Under the pieces are notes generated by a model that saw nothing but the letters and a program-made list of their open reading frames with translations, was not told the DNA's origin and made no database searches. Shown here in pieces: positions 1 through 8,344 of a DNA stretch of 11,087 bases (the first letter of the stretch is position 1; every line of letters begins with the position of its first letter). Both the position numbers and the translations under genes were made by a program. Origin of the DNA: Solirubrobacterales bacterium (GTDB lineage: Bacteria; Actinomycetota; Thermoleophilia; Solirubrobacterales; Solirubrobacteraceae); contig JAOPZO010000091.1 of assembly GCA_025964065.1 (NCBI GenBank), forward strand, positions 1 to 11,087, given 5' to 3'.

Positions 1-485
1 CGGCGCCCCGCGCGACGCCGCGCGACGGCGGGCAGCGCGGCGCGGTCCTCGGAGTCCGAGCCGAAGCCGCCCTGGCCCGGTGGGAACCAGCTGCCGATCC
101 CGGCCCGCCGCAGCTTGAGCCGCGCGATCGCCTCGAAGTTCCCCGTCACGAGCGAGAGGACGTGGCCCGCGTCGGTGAGCGCACCGAGCACCTCCGGCAT
201 TCCCGGGCTGACCTTGTCCCGCAGGTCCTCCGGGCAGCGGCGCGCGTAGGCCTCGCAGCTCGCGGTCTGCAGCTCCTGCATGCGGTCGTCCGCGCGCTTG
301 GCGTCGACGCCCGCGAGCGTCAGCAGCGAGCGCGCGATCGCGCCGTCCGTGCGCCCCGCCGTCTCCACGCGGCAGACCGGGATCTCGATCCCGTGCACCG
401 CGCAGAGCGCCTCCTGGAGCGCGTCCTCATGCTCCGCCGAGGCCTTGAGCAGGAGCGTGCCGTCGATGTCGAACAGGAGCAGCAT
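1..485 (-). CDS. HAD-superfamily hydrolase, phosphoglycolate phosphatase-like (partial, C-terminus beyond left edge)
   Basis: The reading frame starts at ATG 485 on the minus strand and stays open to the window edge, giving 161 visible residues. Seen: HAD motif I, FDIDGTL, with the nucleophile/acid aspartate pair D6 and D8; a helical cap region at about residues 15-85; motif II, SLVTGN, with T114; and a conserved tail GGFGSDSEDRA at residues 139-149 that is typical of phosphoglycolate phosphatase-like HAD proteins. Family members are usually 210-230 residues, so the final third, including the motif IV acidic residues, is missing only because the window ends. The expected role is hydrolysis of a small phosphomonoester in the cytoplasm; the substrate cannot be read from sequence. 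The gene follows the M42 peptidase stop by 45 bases and has no strong ribosome binding site, so co-transcription is likely. Confidence 0.85.
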   Translation of the reverse strand, partial: MLLLFDIDGTLLLKASAEHEDALQEALCAVHGIEIPVCRVETAGRTDGAIARSLLTLAGVDAKRADDRMQELQTASCEAYARRCPEDLRDKVSPGMPEVLGALTDAGHVLSLVTGNFEAIARLKLRRAGIGSWFPPGQGGFGSDSEDRAALPAVARRRAGR

Positions 486-530
486 CGAGCGATCATCGCC
501 CACCCGGCACCGCTCGTGGGGGAAAGCCCC

Positions 531-1586
531 TCAGCGCGCGAAGGACGTGCCGGCCGTCAGCCGCTGCGCGAAGGCCGCGATGAGCTTCGCGGCGTTCAGC
601 ACGTCGTCGACGGCCACCATCTCGACCGGGGAGTGCATGTACCGCAGCGGCAGGCCGATGACGGTCGTCGGGATGCCGCCGCGCGACATGTGCACGACGT
701 CCGCGTCGGTGCCCGTGCCGCGCCCGCTCGCCGCGACGGTGAACGGGATCCCGTCCGCCTCCGCGATCTCGTGCAGCAGCTCGAAGACCGCCGGGTTGAG
801 GATGGAGCCACGCTCGATGACCGGGCCCGAGCCGAGCTTGTGCTCCCCGAGCTCCTTCGCGTCGACCCCGGGCGCGTCGGTCGCGTGGGTCACGTCGACG
901 ACGATCGCGACGTCCGGGCGCACCGTGAAGGCGGCGGCGCGCGCGCCGTTCAGGCCGATCTCCTCCTGCACCGCCGCGACGCCGACGACGTCCCCCGGGG
1001 ATCCGCCCGCCTCCGCGACCAGGCGCGCCGCCTCGTAGGCCACGAACGCGCCCAGGCGGTTGTCCATCGCGCGGGAGATCGCGCGGCCGTTCGGCAGCTC
1101 GACGGGGTCGCCCGTGATGACCGCGGTGTCGCCGATGCGGACGAGGCCGCGCGCCTCGTCGCCGTCCTTCGCGCCGATGTCGATGTGGAGCTCGGTGAGC
1201 TTCGTGCCCTTGTCTCGCTCGTCGGGCTTGATGAGGTGGATCGGCTTCTTCCCGACGACGCCGGGGAGCACGCCGTCGCGGGTCGTGACCGACACCCGCT
1301 GCCCGATGAGGATCGCGGGGTCCCAGCCGCCGACCGGGCCGAAGTACAGGAAGCCCTGGTCGTCGATGTGCGTGACGATGAGGCCGATCTCGTCGACGTG
1401 GCCGACGATCGCGAGGGAGAGCCCGTCGCCCGTGCCCTTGACGGTCGCGTACGAGTTGCCCATGTGGTCCGTGGTGACCTCCGCGAACGCGCCGGCCGCG
1501 TCGCGCCAGATGGCGGCGGGGGCGGTCTCGTAGCCCGAGGGGCCGTGGGCGGAGAGCAGGGAGTGCAGGACGTCCGGAAGAGCCAT
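531..1586 (-). CDS. M42 family zinc metallo-aminopeptidase / endoglucanase-like (FrvX/TET type)
   Basis: The 351-residue protein is full length for peptidase family M42, cytosolic aminopeptidases that often form tetrahedral dodecamers and trim peptides released by other proteases. All expected metal and catalytic residues are visible: H63 and D65 in GHVDEIG, bridging D175 in AMDNR, the catalytic E208 and ligand E209 in VQEEIG, D231 in VDVTHATD, and H318 in YMHSPVE. The segment between about residues 70 and 165 is the dimerisation/PDZ-like domain that interrupts the catalytic domain in this family. The start is ATG 1586, which begins MALPDVLHSL and leads straight into the conserved HGPSGYE motif. 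There is no clear Shine-Dalgarno sequence. A TAGAGT lies about 14 bases upstream, so a short-leader transcript is possible. The neighbouring HAD phosphatase downstream may be in the same transcript. Peptide specificity is not readable. Confidence 0.95.
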   Translation of the reverse strand: MALPDVLHSLLSAHGPSGYETAPAAIWRDAAGAFAEVTTDHMGNSYATVKGTGDGLSLAIVGHVDEIGLIVTHIDDQGFLYFGPVGGWDPAILIGQRVSVTTRDGVLPGVVGKKPIHLIKPDERDKGTKLTELHIDIGAKDGDEARGLVRIGDTAVITGDPVELPNGRAISRAMDNRLGAFVAYEAARLVAEAGGSPGDVVGVAAVQEEIGLNGARAAAFTVRPDVAIVVDVTHATDAPGVDAKELGEHKLGSGPVIERGSILNPAVFELLHEIAEADGIPFTVAASGRGTGTDADVVHMSRGGIPTTVIGLPLRYMHSPVEMVAVDDVLNAAKLIAAFAQRLTAGTSFAR

Positions 1587-1608
1587 GGTGCGCTGACTCT
1601 AGGACGTG

Positions 1609-1644
1609 CCGTGGGAAGCGCCGCGCCAGGCCGGCACGCCACGG
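1609..1644 (-). terminator. Candidate hairpin downstream of the HU gene
   Basis: On the minus strand CCGTGG (1644-1639) can pair with CCACGG (1614-1609), with a partly self-complementary GC-rich interior. It lies 37-72 bases after the HU stop codon and just before the M42 gene. There is no T-tract, so this is a weak candidate for transcription termination or for pausing between HU and the peptidase gene. The adjacent 1646-1667 stretch is a GGC/GGG-rich tract that can also fold. Confidence 0.25.
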
Positions 1645-1680
1645 GGGCGGGCCGGCCGGCGGGCGGGTGCTGCGACGGGA

Positions 1681-1959
1681 CTAGCGCCCGTTGACGGAGT
1701 CCTTCAGCGCCTTGGCGGCGGTGAACTTCGGGGCCTTGGACGCGGCGATCTGGATCTTCTCGCCGGTCGCCGGGTTGACGCCCTGACGGGCACCGCGCTC
1801 GACGACGGAGAACTTGCCCAGGCCGGCGATGTTGACCTCACCACCACGGGAAAGGGTCTCGCTCAGGATGTCGGCGAGGCCATCGACAGCGCCCTTCGCC
1901 TGACCCGATGCAAGTCCGGTCTTCTCTGCGAGGTGCTGTGCCAGCTCGGTCTTGTTCAC
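1681..1959 (-). CDS. hup: HU-family (DNABII) DNA-binding protein
   Basis: This is a 92-residue protein beginning MNKTELAQHL from a GTG start at 1959. It is a complete HU/IHF-type nucleoid protein: a helical N-terminal dimerisation part (residues 1-40), the signature region EVNIAGLGKFSVVERGARQG at 41-60, the DNA-minor-groove arm with the intercalating proline in VNPATGE (N62-P63), and the closing ALKDSVN at 84-90. It bends and compacts DNA non-specifically as a dimer. It lacks the long Lys/Ala-rich C-terminal tail of mycobacterial and streptomycete HupB/HupS. The GTG start is fixed by a strong AGGAGGAG eight bases upstream and by homology; a longer open frame to 2262 has no such support. It stands alone, in a gap after the aconitase gene. 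An IHF subunit is less likely because a single ordinary HU sequence fits throughout. Confidence 0.97.
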   Translation of the reverse strand: MNKTELAQHLAEKTGLASGQAKGAVDGLADILSETLSRGGEVNIAGLGKFSVVERGARQGVNPATGEKIQIAASKAPKFTAAKALKDSVNGR

Positions 1960-1967
1960 GTTGAGTA

Positions 1968-1975
1968 CTCCTCCT
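1968..1975 (-). promoter_or_regulatory. Strong Shine-Dalgarno for the HU gene
   Basis: The minus strand reads AGGAGGAG followed by eight bases and then GTG. It is the strongest ribosome binding site in the window, which suits an abundant protein, and it decides the GTG start at 1959. Confidence 0.9.
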
Positions 1976-2194
1976 ACGTTGGTCGGAAGTGGGGCATCCT
2001 TGCACGGTTGCCCGGCGGAAAGCCACATAACTCCAGGCTCCACCGAACAACCCGATGCTGTACTACGCGCCCGGGAGACCCCGCGCAGACCGTTCAGACC
2101 CGCGCGGCGGAGCGCGGCACGGAGCGGCGCGAGTGGCCCGCGTCGCCGTCCTCGCGCTCCACGCAGACGTCTCACCGCCGGTCCCACGCTCGGC

Positions 2195-2217
2195 GTGGCG
2201 GCGGTGCGCGCCACCAC
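2195..2217 (-). terminator. Hairpin 2 downstream of acnA
   Basis: The minus strand has GTGGTGGCG, a five-base loop CGCAC, then CGCCGCCAC: nine pairs including one G-U. It lies 65-87 bases after the aconitase stop. No T-tract follows. It may act with the nearer hairpin at 2236-2266 as a tandem terminator or a 3' end stabiliser. Confidence 0.35.
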
Positions 2218-2235
2218 CGCCCAGCGGGCCCGCAG

Positions 2236-2266
2236 CGGCGCGCGGAGGGGTCTGGCCCCCACGCGC
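2236..2266 (-). terminator. Hairpin 1 downstream of acnA
   Basis: Starting 16 bases after the aconitase stop, the minus strand has GGCGCG, a base, GGGG, a short loop, CCCC, a few unpaired bases and CGCGCC, giving a two-part GC stem. A further self-complementary GCGCCGCG/CGCGGCGC lies between it and the stop. There is no T-tract, as is common in high-GC genomes, so termination is inferred from position and stability only. Confidence 0.4.
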
Positions 2267-2281
2267 CGCGCGCGGCGCTGC

Positions 2282-5143
<2,862 letters not shown>

Positions 5144-5151
5144 GGAGGGTC

Positions 5152-5556
5152 CTATCTCTGGGGGAGGAGCACGAAGGGATCGCCGTCGAGGGCCGTGAGG
5201 CGGCCGAGGGCGGACGGGCGGAAGGTGGCGATGCGGTGGGTGCCCACCCGGGCGGCGACCGCAACCAGGGAGGCGTCGGAGAGCGTGAGGTCGTCCTCGC
5301 GGCGGGCGATGGTCGTCGTCTCGACGAGCGCGTCGGCCCACCAGCGGACGGTGTAGGCGTTCGCGAGGAGATCGCGGCGGACGGCGTCCCGCGCCTCGGG
5401 GTGGGCGGCGAGCGCGTCGTCGACGGCGGCGACGACGAGCGGGGTCGTCACGAGGTCCTCGTCCTCCGTGGCGAGCCAGGCGACCGCGGCCGCGTGGTCG
5501 GCCGCGGCGGCGTCGGCGAGCGCGAGGACGAAGGAGGCGTCGACCACGACGGCCAT
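5152..5556 (-). CDS. PIN-domain protein, VapC-like, with degenerate active site
   Basis: The 134-residue protein has the length and fold pattern of a VapC toxin, an RNase that cleaves tRNA or rRNA using a cluster of acidic residues. Seen: the first acid D6 in VVVDASFVLALAD and the third acid D94 in LTLSDASLVAVAARVG, followed by a strand RIATF. The usual glutamate of the PLVLAE-type motif appears as alanine (VVAAVDDAL, A44, with D46/D47 close by), and the usual aspartate after the last strand (TFD) is R113 in TFRP. Its ATG at 5556 overlaps the TGA of the RHH gene upstream (TGATG), the usual antitoxin-toxin coupling. Its TAG stop lies eight bases before acnA. It may be a weakened or inactive toxin or a PIN protein with another role; nuclease activity is uncertain. 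Confidence 0.85.
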   Translation of the reverse strand: MAVVVDASFVLALADAAAADHAAAVAWLATEDEDLVTTPLVVAAVDDALAAHPEARDAVRRDLLANAYTVRWWADALVETTTIARREDDLTLSDASLVAVAARVGTHRIATFRPSALGRLTALDGDPFVLLPQR

Positions 5557-5756
5557 CAGGCGCCGTTCCCGCGGAAGACGGCGACGGCCTGCGGCTTGAC
5601 CCGCGGCGGGCGGTTCACGACGGCCTCGAGCGTGCGGCGGATGAGCTCGGCCTTCGTGATGCCCTCCTCCGCGGCCCGGCGCGACAGCGCGTGGTCGAGC
5701 TCCTCGCTGAGGTAGATGCTGGTCTTCTTCGTCGCCAAGTCGACGTAGGGTATCAC
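5556..5756 (-). CDS. Ribbon-helix-helix (CopG/VapB-like) antitoxin or regulator
   Basis: This is a 66-residue protein if started at GTG 5756, or 60 residues from TTG 5738. The TTG form begins MATKKTSIYLSEEL, which is the usual short lead into an RHH domain: a DNA-contacting beta strand (KKTSIYL), helix A (SEELDHALSRRAAEEG), the turn, and helix B (TKAELIRRTLEAVVN). The last 18 or so residues (RPPRVKPQAVAVFRGNGA) would be the toxin-binding tail. RHH antitoxins dimerise, bind inverted repeats at their own promoter, and wrap their partner PIN protein. The stop TGA overlaps the ATG of the PIN gene. Neither start has a good Shine-Dalgarno. The GTG lies inside the perfect inverted repeat at 5742-5764, so if that repeat is an operator upstream of the gene, TTG 5738 is the better start. 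The listed span takes the longer form. Confidence 0.85.
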   Translation of the reverse strand: MIPYVDLATKKTSIYLSEELDHALSRRAAEEGITKAELIRRTLEAVVNRPPRVKPQAVAVFRGNGA

Positions 5757-5764
5757 CCTACGTC
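5742..5764. promoter_or_regulatory. Perfect 10+3+10 inverted repeat, candidate operator
   Basis: The arms are GACGTAGGGT (5742-5751) and ACCCTACGTC (5755-5764), an exact reverse-complement pair around ATC. It sits at the head of the RHH-PIN-acnA unit, over or just upstream of the antitoxin start. RHH antitoxins usually bind such repeats to repress their own operon, so this is the natural candidate operator. The minus strand also contains TAGGGT, a TANNNT-type -10 element, inside the repeat, but no good -35 was found. Confidence 0.7.
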
Positions 5765-6035
5765 TACCCCGGGGGTCGCCGGCCACGAGGGCGAGCAGGC
5801 GGAGGGGGCGGCGTGCGAGCACGAGGTGCATGCGGCCCGCGGGCGGCCGCTGGTTCTGCGAGCGGGCCTGGGCGTACGCCGCGCCCGTCGGCCGGTAGGG
5901 GCGCGGAAGGCCCACGTCGCGTTCCATCCCTCGCGCATGGACGTCGGCCGGCTCGGCGACGAGGTCGTGCGGTCCCAGGACGGCGACTTCCACGGCGGGT
6001 GGGTCCCTCCGGCTGGTAGTTCCTAGGATCGAGCC
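5765..6035. other. Divergent intergenic region between the RHH gene and the DUF3817-like gene
   Basis: About 270 bases between two divergently transcribed genes. Open frames cross it on both strands but none has a start with a ribosome binding site, recognisable family motifs or a sensible N-terminus, so none is called. It should contain the promoters for both directions. The only promoter-like element noted is TAGGAT at 6024-6029, on the plus strand six bases before the ATG at 6036. Confidence 0.4.
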
Positions 6036-6323
6036 ATGCCCGATCGCTCCGAGACCCTGAAGAAGCTCGACCTCATCCGCATCATCGCGGCGGTCGACGT
6101 GGTGATGCTCGTGGTGCTCCTGTACTTCTCGATCTCCGACAGCGACAGCGGCGTCTCGATCCTCGGCCCGATCCACGGCTTCGTCGTGCTCGTGCTGCTG
6201 TACCTCACCGCGGTCGGGGTCACGGAGAAGCGCTGGAGCTGGATCTTCCCCGTCACGACGCTCATCCCGATCTTCGCGCTGTTCTACGACGCGAAGCTCC
6301 GCCGCGAGGTCCAGGCCGCCTAG
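6036..6323 (+). CDS. Small integral membrane protein, DUF3817-like
   Basis: This 95-residue protein has three hydrophobic segments: about 14-32 (after a charged MPDRSETLKKLD lead), 43-62 and 67-84. The order and motifs resemble the DUF3817 membrane family: a GPIHGF motif at 44-49 opening the second segment, and a KRWSW motif at 66-70 before the third, with a short charged tail (DAKLRREVQAA). The function is unknown. The start ATG 6036 is preceded by CTAGGAT, which can be read as AGGA, a weak ribosome binding site seven bases upstream, or as a TAGGAT -10 element placed so that transcription would start at the ATG (leaderless). It is transcribed opposite to everything around it and converges on treY, sharing a CTAG at the two stops. 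Confidence 0.8.
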   Translation: MPDRSETLKKLDLIRIIAAVDVVMLVVLLYFSISDSDSGVSILGPIHGFVVLVLLYLTAVGVTEKRWSWIFPVTTLIPIFALFYDAKLRREVQAA

Positions 6324-8344
6324 GCGCGCTCCAGCAGCGCGGCGCCGTAGGGCGCCACGAGCAGCGAGCCGACCGGGACGCTCGCGCCCAGCTCGACCTG
6401 TGCGTCGGTGAGCGCGCAGCGCCACCGTCCGCGCAGGCCCTCCGGCACGTCGAGGACGACGTCGTCCGCCGGGCGGACCGGTGCGACCACGAGCACCTCG
6501 GCGATGCCGCGGGTGAACGCGCACACGTCCGGCCCGGCCTCGAGCGGCGTGTACGCACCGTGCTTCCCGAACGCCTCCTCCTTGCGCGCGCGGAGCGCCA
6601 GCGCGCGCCGGATGAGGTGGAGCTTCGCGGTTTCGCGCGTCGGGGGCTCCCCCGCCGCCGCGGCCCGCAGCGCGTCCTGCCGGGCCGCCCAGTCGACGGG
6701 CCGGCGGTTGTCCGGGTCCACGAGCGCGAGCATCCACAGCTCATCGCCCTGGTAGACGTCGGGAACGCCCGGCGTCGTGAGCTTCAGGAGCGTCTGGCCG
6801 AGCGCCGCGCGCTCGCCCTCCGCCCGTGCACGCTCGGCGAGCGCGAGCACCCCGGGGTCCTCGACGAGCGCCCACGCCCACTCCTGCACGGCGCGCTCGT
6901 GCGCCTCGTCGGGCTCGAGCCAGTTCGAGGTCGTCTTCCCCTCCCGCAGCGCCTTCTCGAGGTAGCCGTCGAGCCGCTCGCGGGTGATCTCGCCGCCGAG
7001 GCCGACGGCGATCTGCAGGGCGAAGAGCTGCTCGGCGGGCGTCGGCTCCGCGTTCCGGTCGACCTTCGCGCGCACGAGCTCCTCCCACGCCTCGGGCATC
7101 GTCGTGAGCGCTGCGATGCGCGCGCGCAGGTCCCCCGAGCGCTTGGTGTCGTGCGTCTGCGTGACCAGCAGGCCGTCGCCGAAGCGCTGGGCGCGGACCT
7201 GGTTGGCCGCGTGGAAGGCCGTGACGGACAGGCCGAAGCGGCTCGGGTCCCCACCGACCTCGTTCAGGGCGACCATCGGCATCCAGCGGTAGAAGGTCGT
7301 GTCCTCGATGCCCTTCGCGGTGACGGGCGGCGAGGTCTGCTGGAAGCGCGTGACGAACTCGTCGAGCTCGCCGCGGCCCTGCTCGAGCAGGAGCACCGCC
7401 GTGAGGTCGGCCGGCATCTCCGCGGCGGCGACGTGCTCGCGGTCGGCGTCGGAGACGTGGCCGCTCCAGGGCTCCACGTACGTGCGGTAGACCGGGAGCC
7501 GGGAGAGCGCGCGCGCGATGTCGTGCGCCGCGAAGCGCCCCCCGCAGAGCCGCACGAGCCAGTCGACCTCCCGCCGGAAGGTCCCCTCGGCCTGCTGGAG
7601 CTGCGCCTCGAGCGCGACCGCGGCGAACGCGCGGTCGTCGCCGGTGAGCTCGGCCCAGAGCTCGAGGAACGGGTGCTCCCCGGCCGGGTCGACGTACAGG
7701 CCGAGCACGTCGTTGAGGAACTCGTAGCCGACGGTGCCGGAGACGGGCCAGTCCGGGAGCTCCTCCCCGGGGTGCAGGATCTTCTCGACCCACACGCGCG
7801 CGGCGCCGGCGTCGTGGAGGCGCCGCAGGTAGCCGGCGGGGTCGGCGAGGCCGTCCGGGTGGTCGACCCGCAGGCCGTCGAGGACGCCTTCGGAGAGCAG
7901 CGCGAGGACCTTGTCGTGCGCGAGGTGGAAGACCTCCTCCTTCTCCATGCGCACCGCGGCGAGGTCGTCCACGTCGAAGAACCGCCGGGTGAACCCCGTC
8001 TCCGGGTCGACGTCGAAGACCTCGGGTCGCTTGGCCTCGTCCGCCCACCAGCGGTTCTCGGGAGCGGCGCCCATGTGGTTCGGGACGATGTCGAGGATGA
8101 CCCCGAGGCCCGCGCCGGCGAGCTCGCGGAAGGCGGCCTCCCCGCCGAGCTCCTCGGAGATCCGCGTCGGGTCGACCGTGTCGTAGCCGTGCGTGGAGCC
8201 GGGCCGCGCCTGCAGCGACGGGGAGAGGTACAGGTGGCTCACGCCGAGCTCGCGCAGGTAGGGGACGAGCTCGAGCGCCTTCGCGAAGTCGAGCTCCGGG
8301 TTGAGCTGCAGCCGGTAGGTGCAGCGGAGCTGCGGGCCGCTCAT
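6320..8344 (-). CDS. treY: Malto-oligosyltrehalose synthase (short form)
   Basis: TreY is a GH13 enzyme that turns the reducing-end alpha-1,4 bond of maltodextrin into an alpha-1,1 trehalose linkage. Seen in the 674 residues: CTYRLQL at 8-14, SHLYLSPSLQARPGSTHGYD at 36-55, region I DIVPNH at 85-90, region II GLRVDH with nucleophile D161, region III VEKIL with acid/base E187, region IV THDTKRSGDLRAR with the stabilising D399, and PGVPDVYQGDE at 525-535, which recurs in TreY. It is short for the family (commonly 700-770). Only about 70 residues lie between region I and region II, because the segment normally between the PENRWW-like motif and RRFFD is nearly absent. ATG 8344 overlaps the treX stop as ATGA, indicating translational coupling. 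Its stop overlaps that of the convergent DUF3817-like gene. Confidence 0.95.
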   Translation of the reverse strand: MSGPQLRCTYRLQLNPELDFAKALELVPYLRELGVSHLYLSPSLQARPGSTHGYDTVDPTRISEELGGEAAFRELAGAGLGVILDIVPNHMGAAPENRWWADEAKRPEVFDVDPETGFTRRFFDVDDLAAVRMEKEEVFHLAHDKVLALLSEGVLDGLRVDHPDGLADPAGYLRRLHDAGAARVWVEKILHPGEELPDWPVSGTVGYEFLNDVLGLYVDPAGEHPFLELWAELTGDDRAFAAVALEAQLQQAEGTFRREVDWLVRLCGGRFAAHDIARALSRLPVYRTYVEPWSGHVSDADREHVAAAEMPADLTAVLLLEQGRGELDEFVTRFQQTSPPVTAKGIEDTTFYRWMPMVALNEVGGDPSRFGLSVTAFHAANQVRAQRFGDGLLVTQTHDTKRSGDLRARIAALTTMPEAWEELVRAKVDRNAEPTPAEQLFALQIAVGLGGEITRERLDGYLEKALREGKTTSNWLEPDEAHERAVQEWAWALVEDPGVLALAERARAEGERAALGQTLLKLTTPGVPDVYQGDELWMLALVDPDNRRPVDWAARQDALRAAAAGEPPTRETAKLHLIRRALALRARKEEAFGKHGAYTPLEAGPDVCAFTRGIAEVLVVAPVRPADDVVLDVPEGLRGRWRCALTDAQVELGASVPVGSLLVAPYGAALLERA

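Larger units (their letters stand above)
1960..2281. other. 322-base gap between acnA and the HU gene
   Basis: No convincing coding sequence or RNA gene was seen on either strand; the open frames here are artefacts of GC richness. The acnA-proximal half carries two GC-rich hairpins (listed separately). The HU-proximal part, about 1980-2060, is noticeably less GC-rich than the surroundings and is where an HU promoter would be expected. A TTGTTC (2050-2045, minus) and TATGTG (2029-2024, minus) with a 15-base spacer are the best promoter-like pair found, but the match is poor and unproven. The HU leader would be roughly 60 bases. Confidence 0.5.

Noticed and set aside
1646..1667. GGC/GGG-rich tract that might be a quadruplex or repeat array
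   Set aside because: G-runs are mostly two or three bases and mixed with C; it is explained by base composition and hairpin potential, and no repeat unit recurs.
162..1694. 510-residue plus-strand open frame opposite the HAD and M42 genes
   Set aside because: It mirrors the codons of two well-recognised minus-strand genes and shows no motif of its own.
2050..2190. Possible tRNA or small RNA gene in the acnA-HU gap
   Set aside because: No cloverleaf, TTC-arm (GTTCRA) or anticodon-arm pattern could be assembled on either strand.
1960..2262. Upstream extension of HU to 193 residues
   Set aside because: The strong AGGAGGAG before GTG 1959 and the exact HU N-terminus settle the start; the extension is Arg/Ala-rich noise.
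5144..5341. N-terminal extension of aconitase to a 1019-residue protein
   Set aside because: It overlaps the PIN gene in another frame and is Arg/Pro-rich without homology; ATG 5143 has a ribosome site and gives the normal aconitase N-terminus.
5757..6737. Long upstream extension of the RHH gene (393 residues)
   Set aside because: It crosses the divergent DUF3817-like gene and treY in the wrong frame and has no recognisable domain before the RHH segment.
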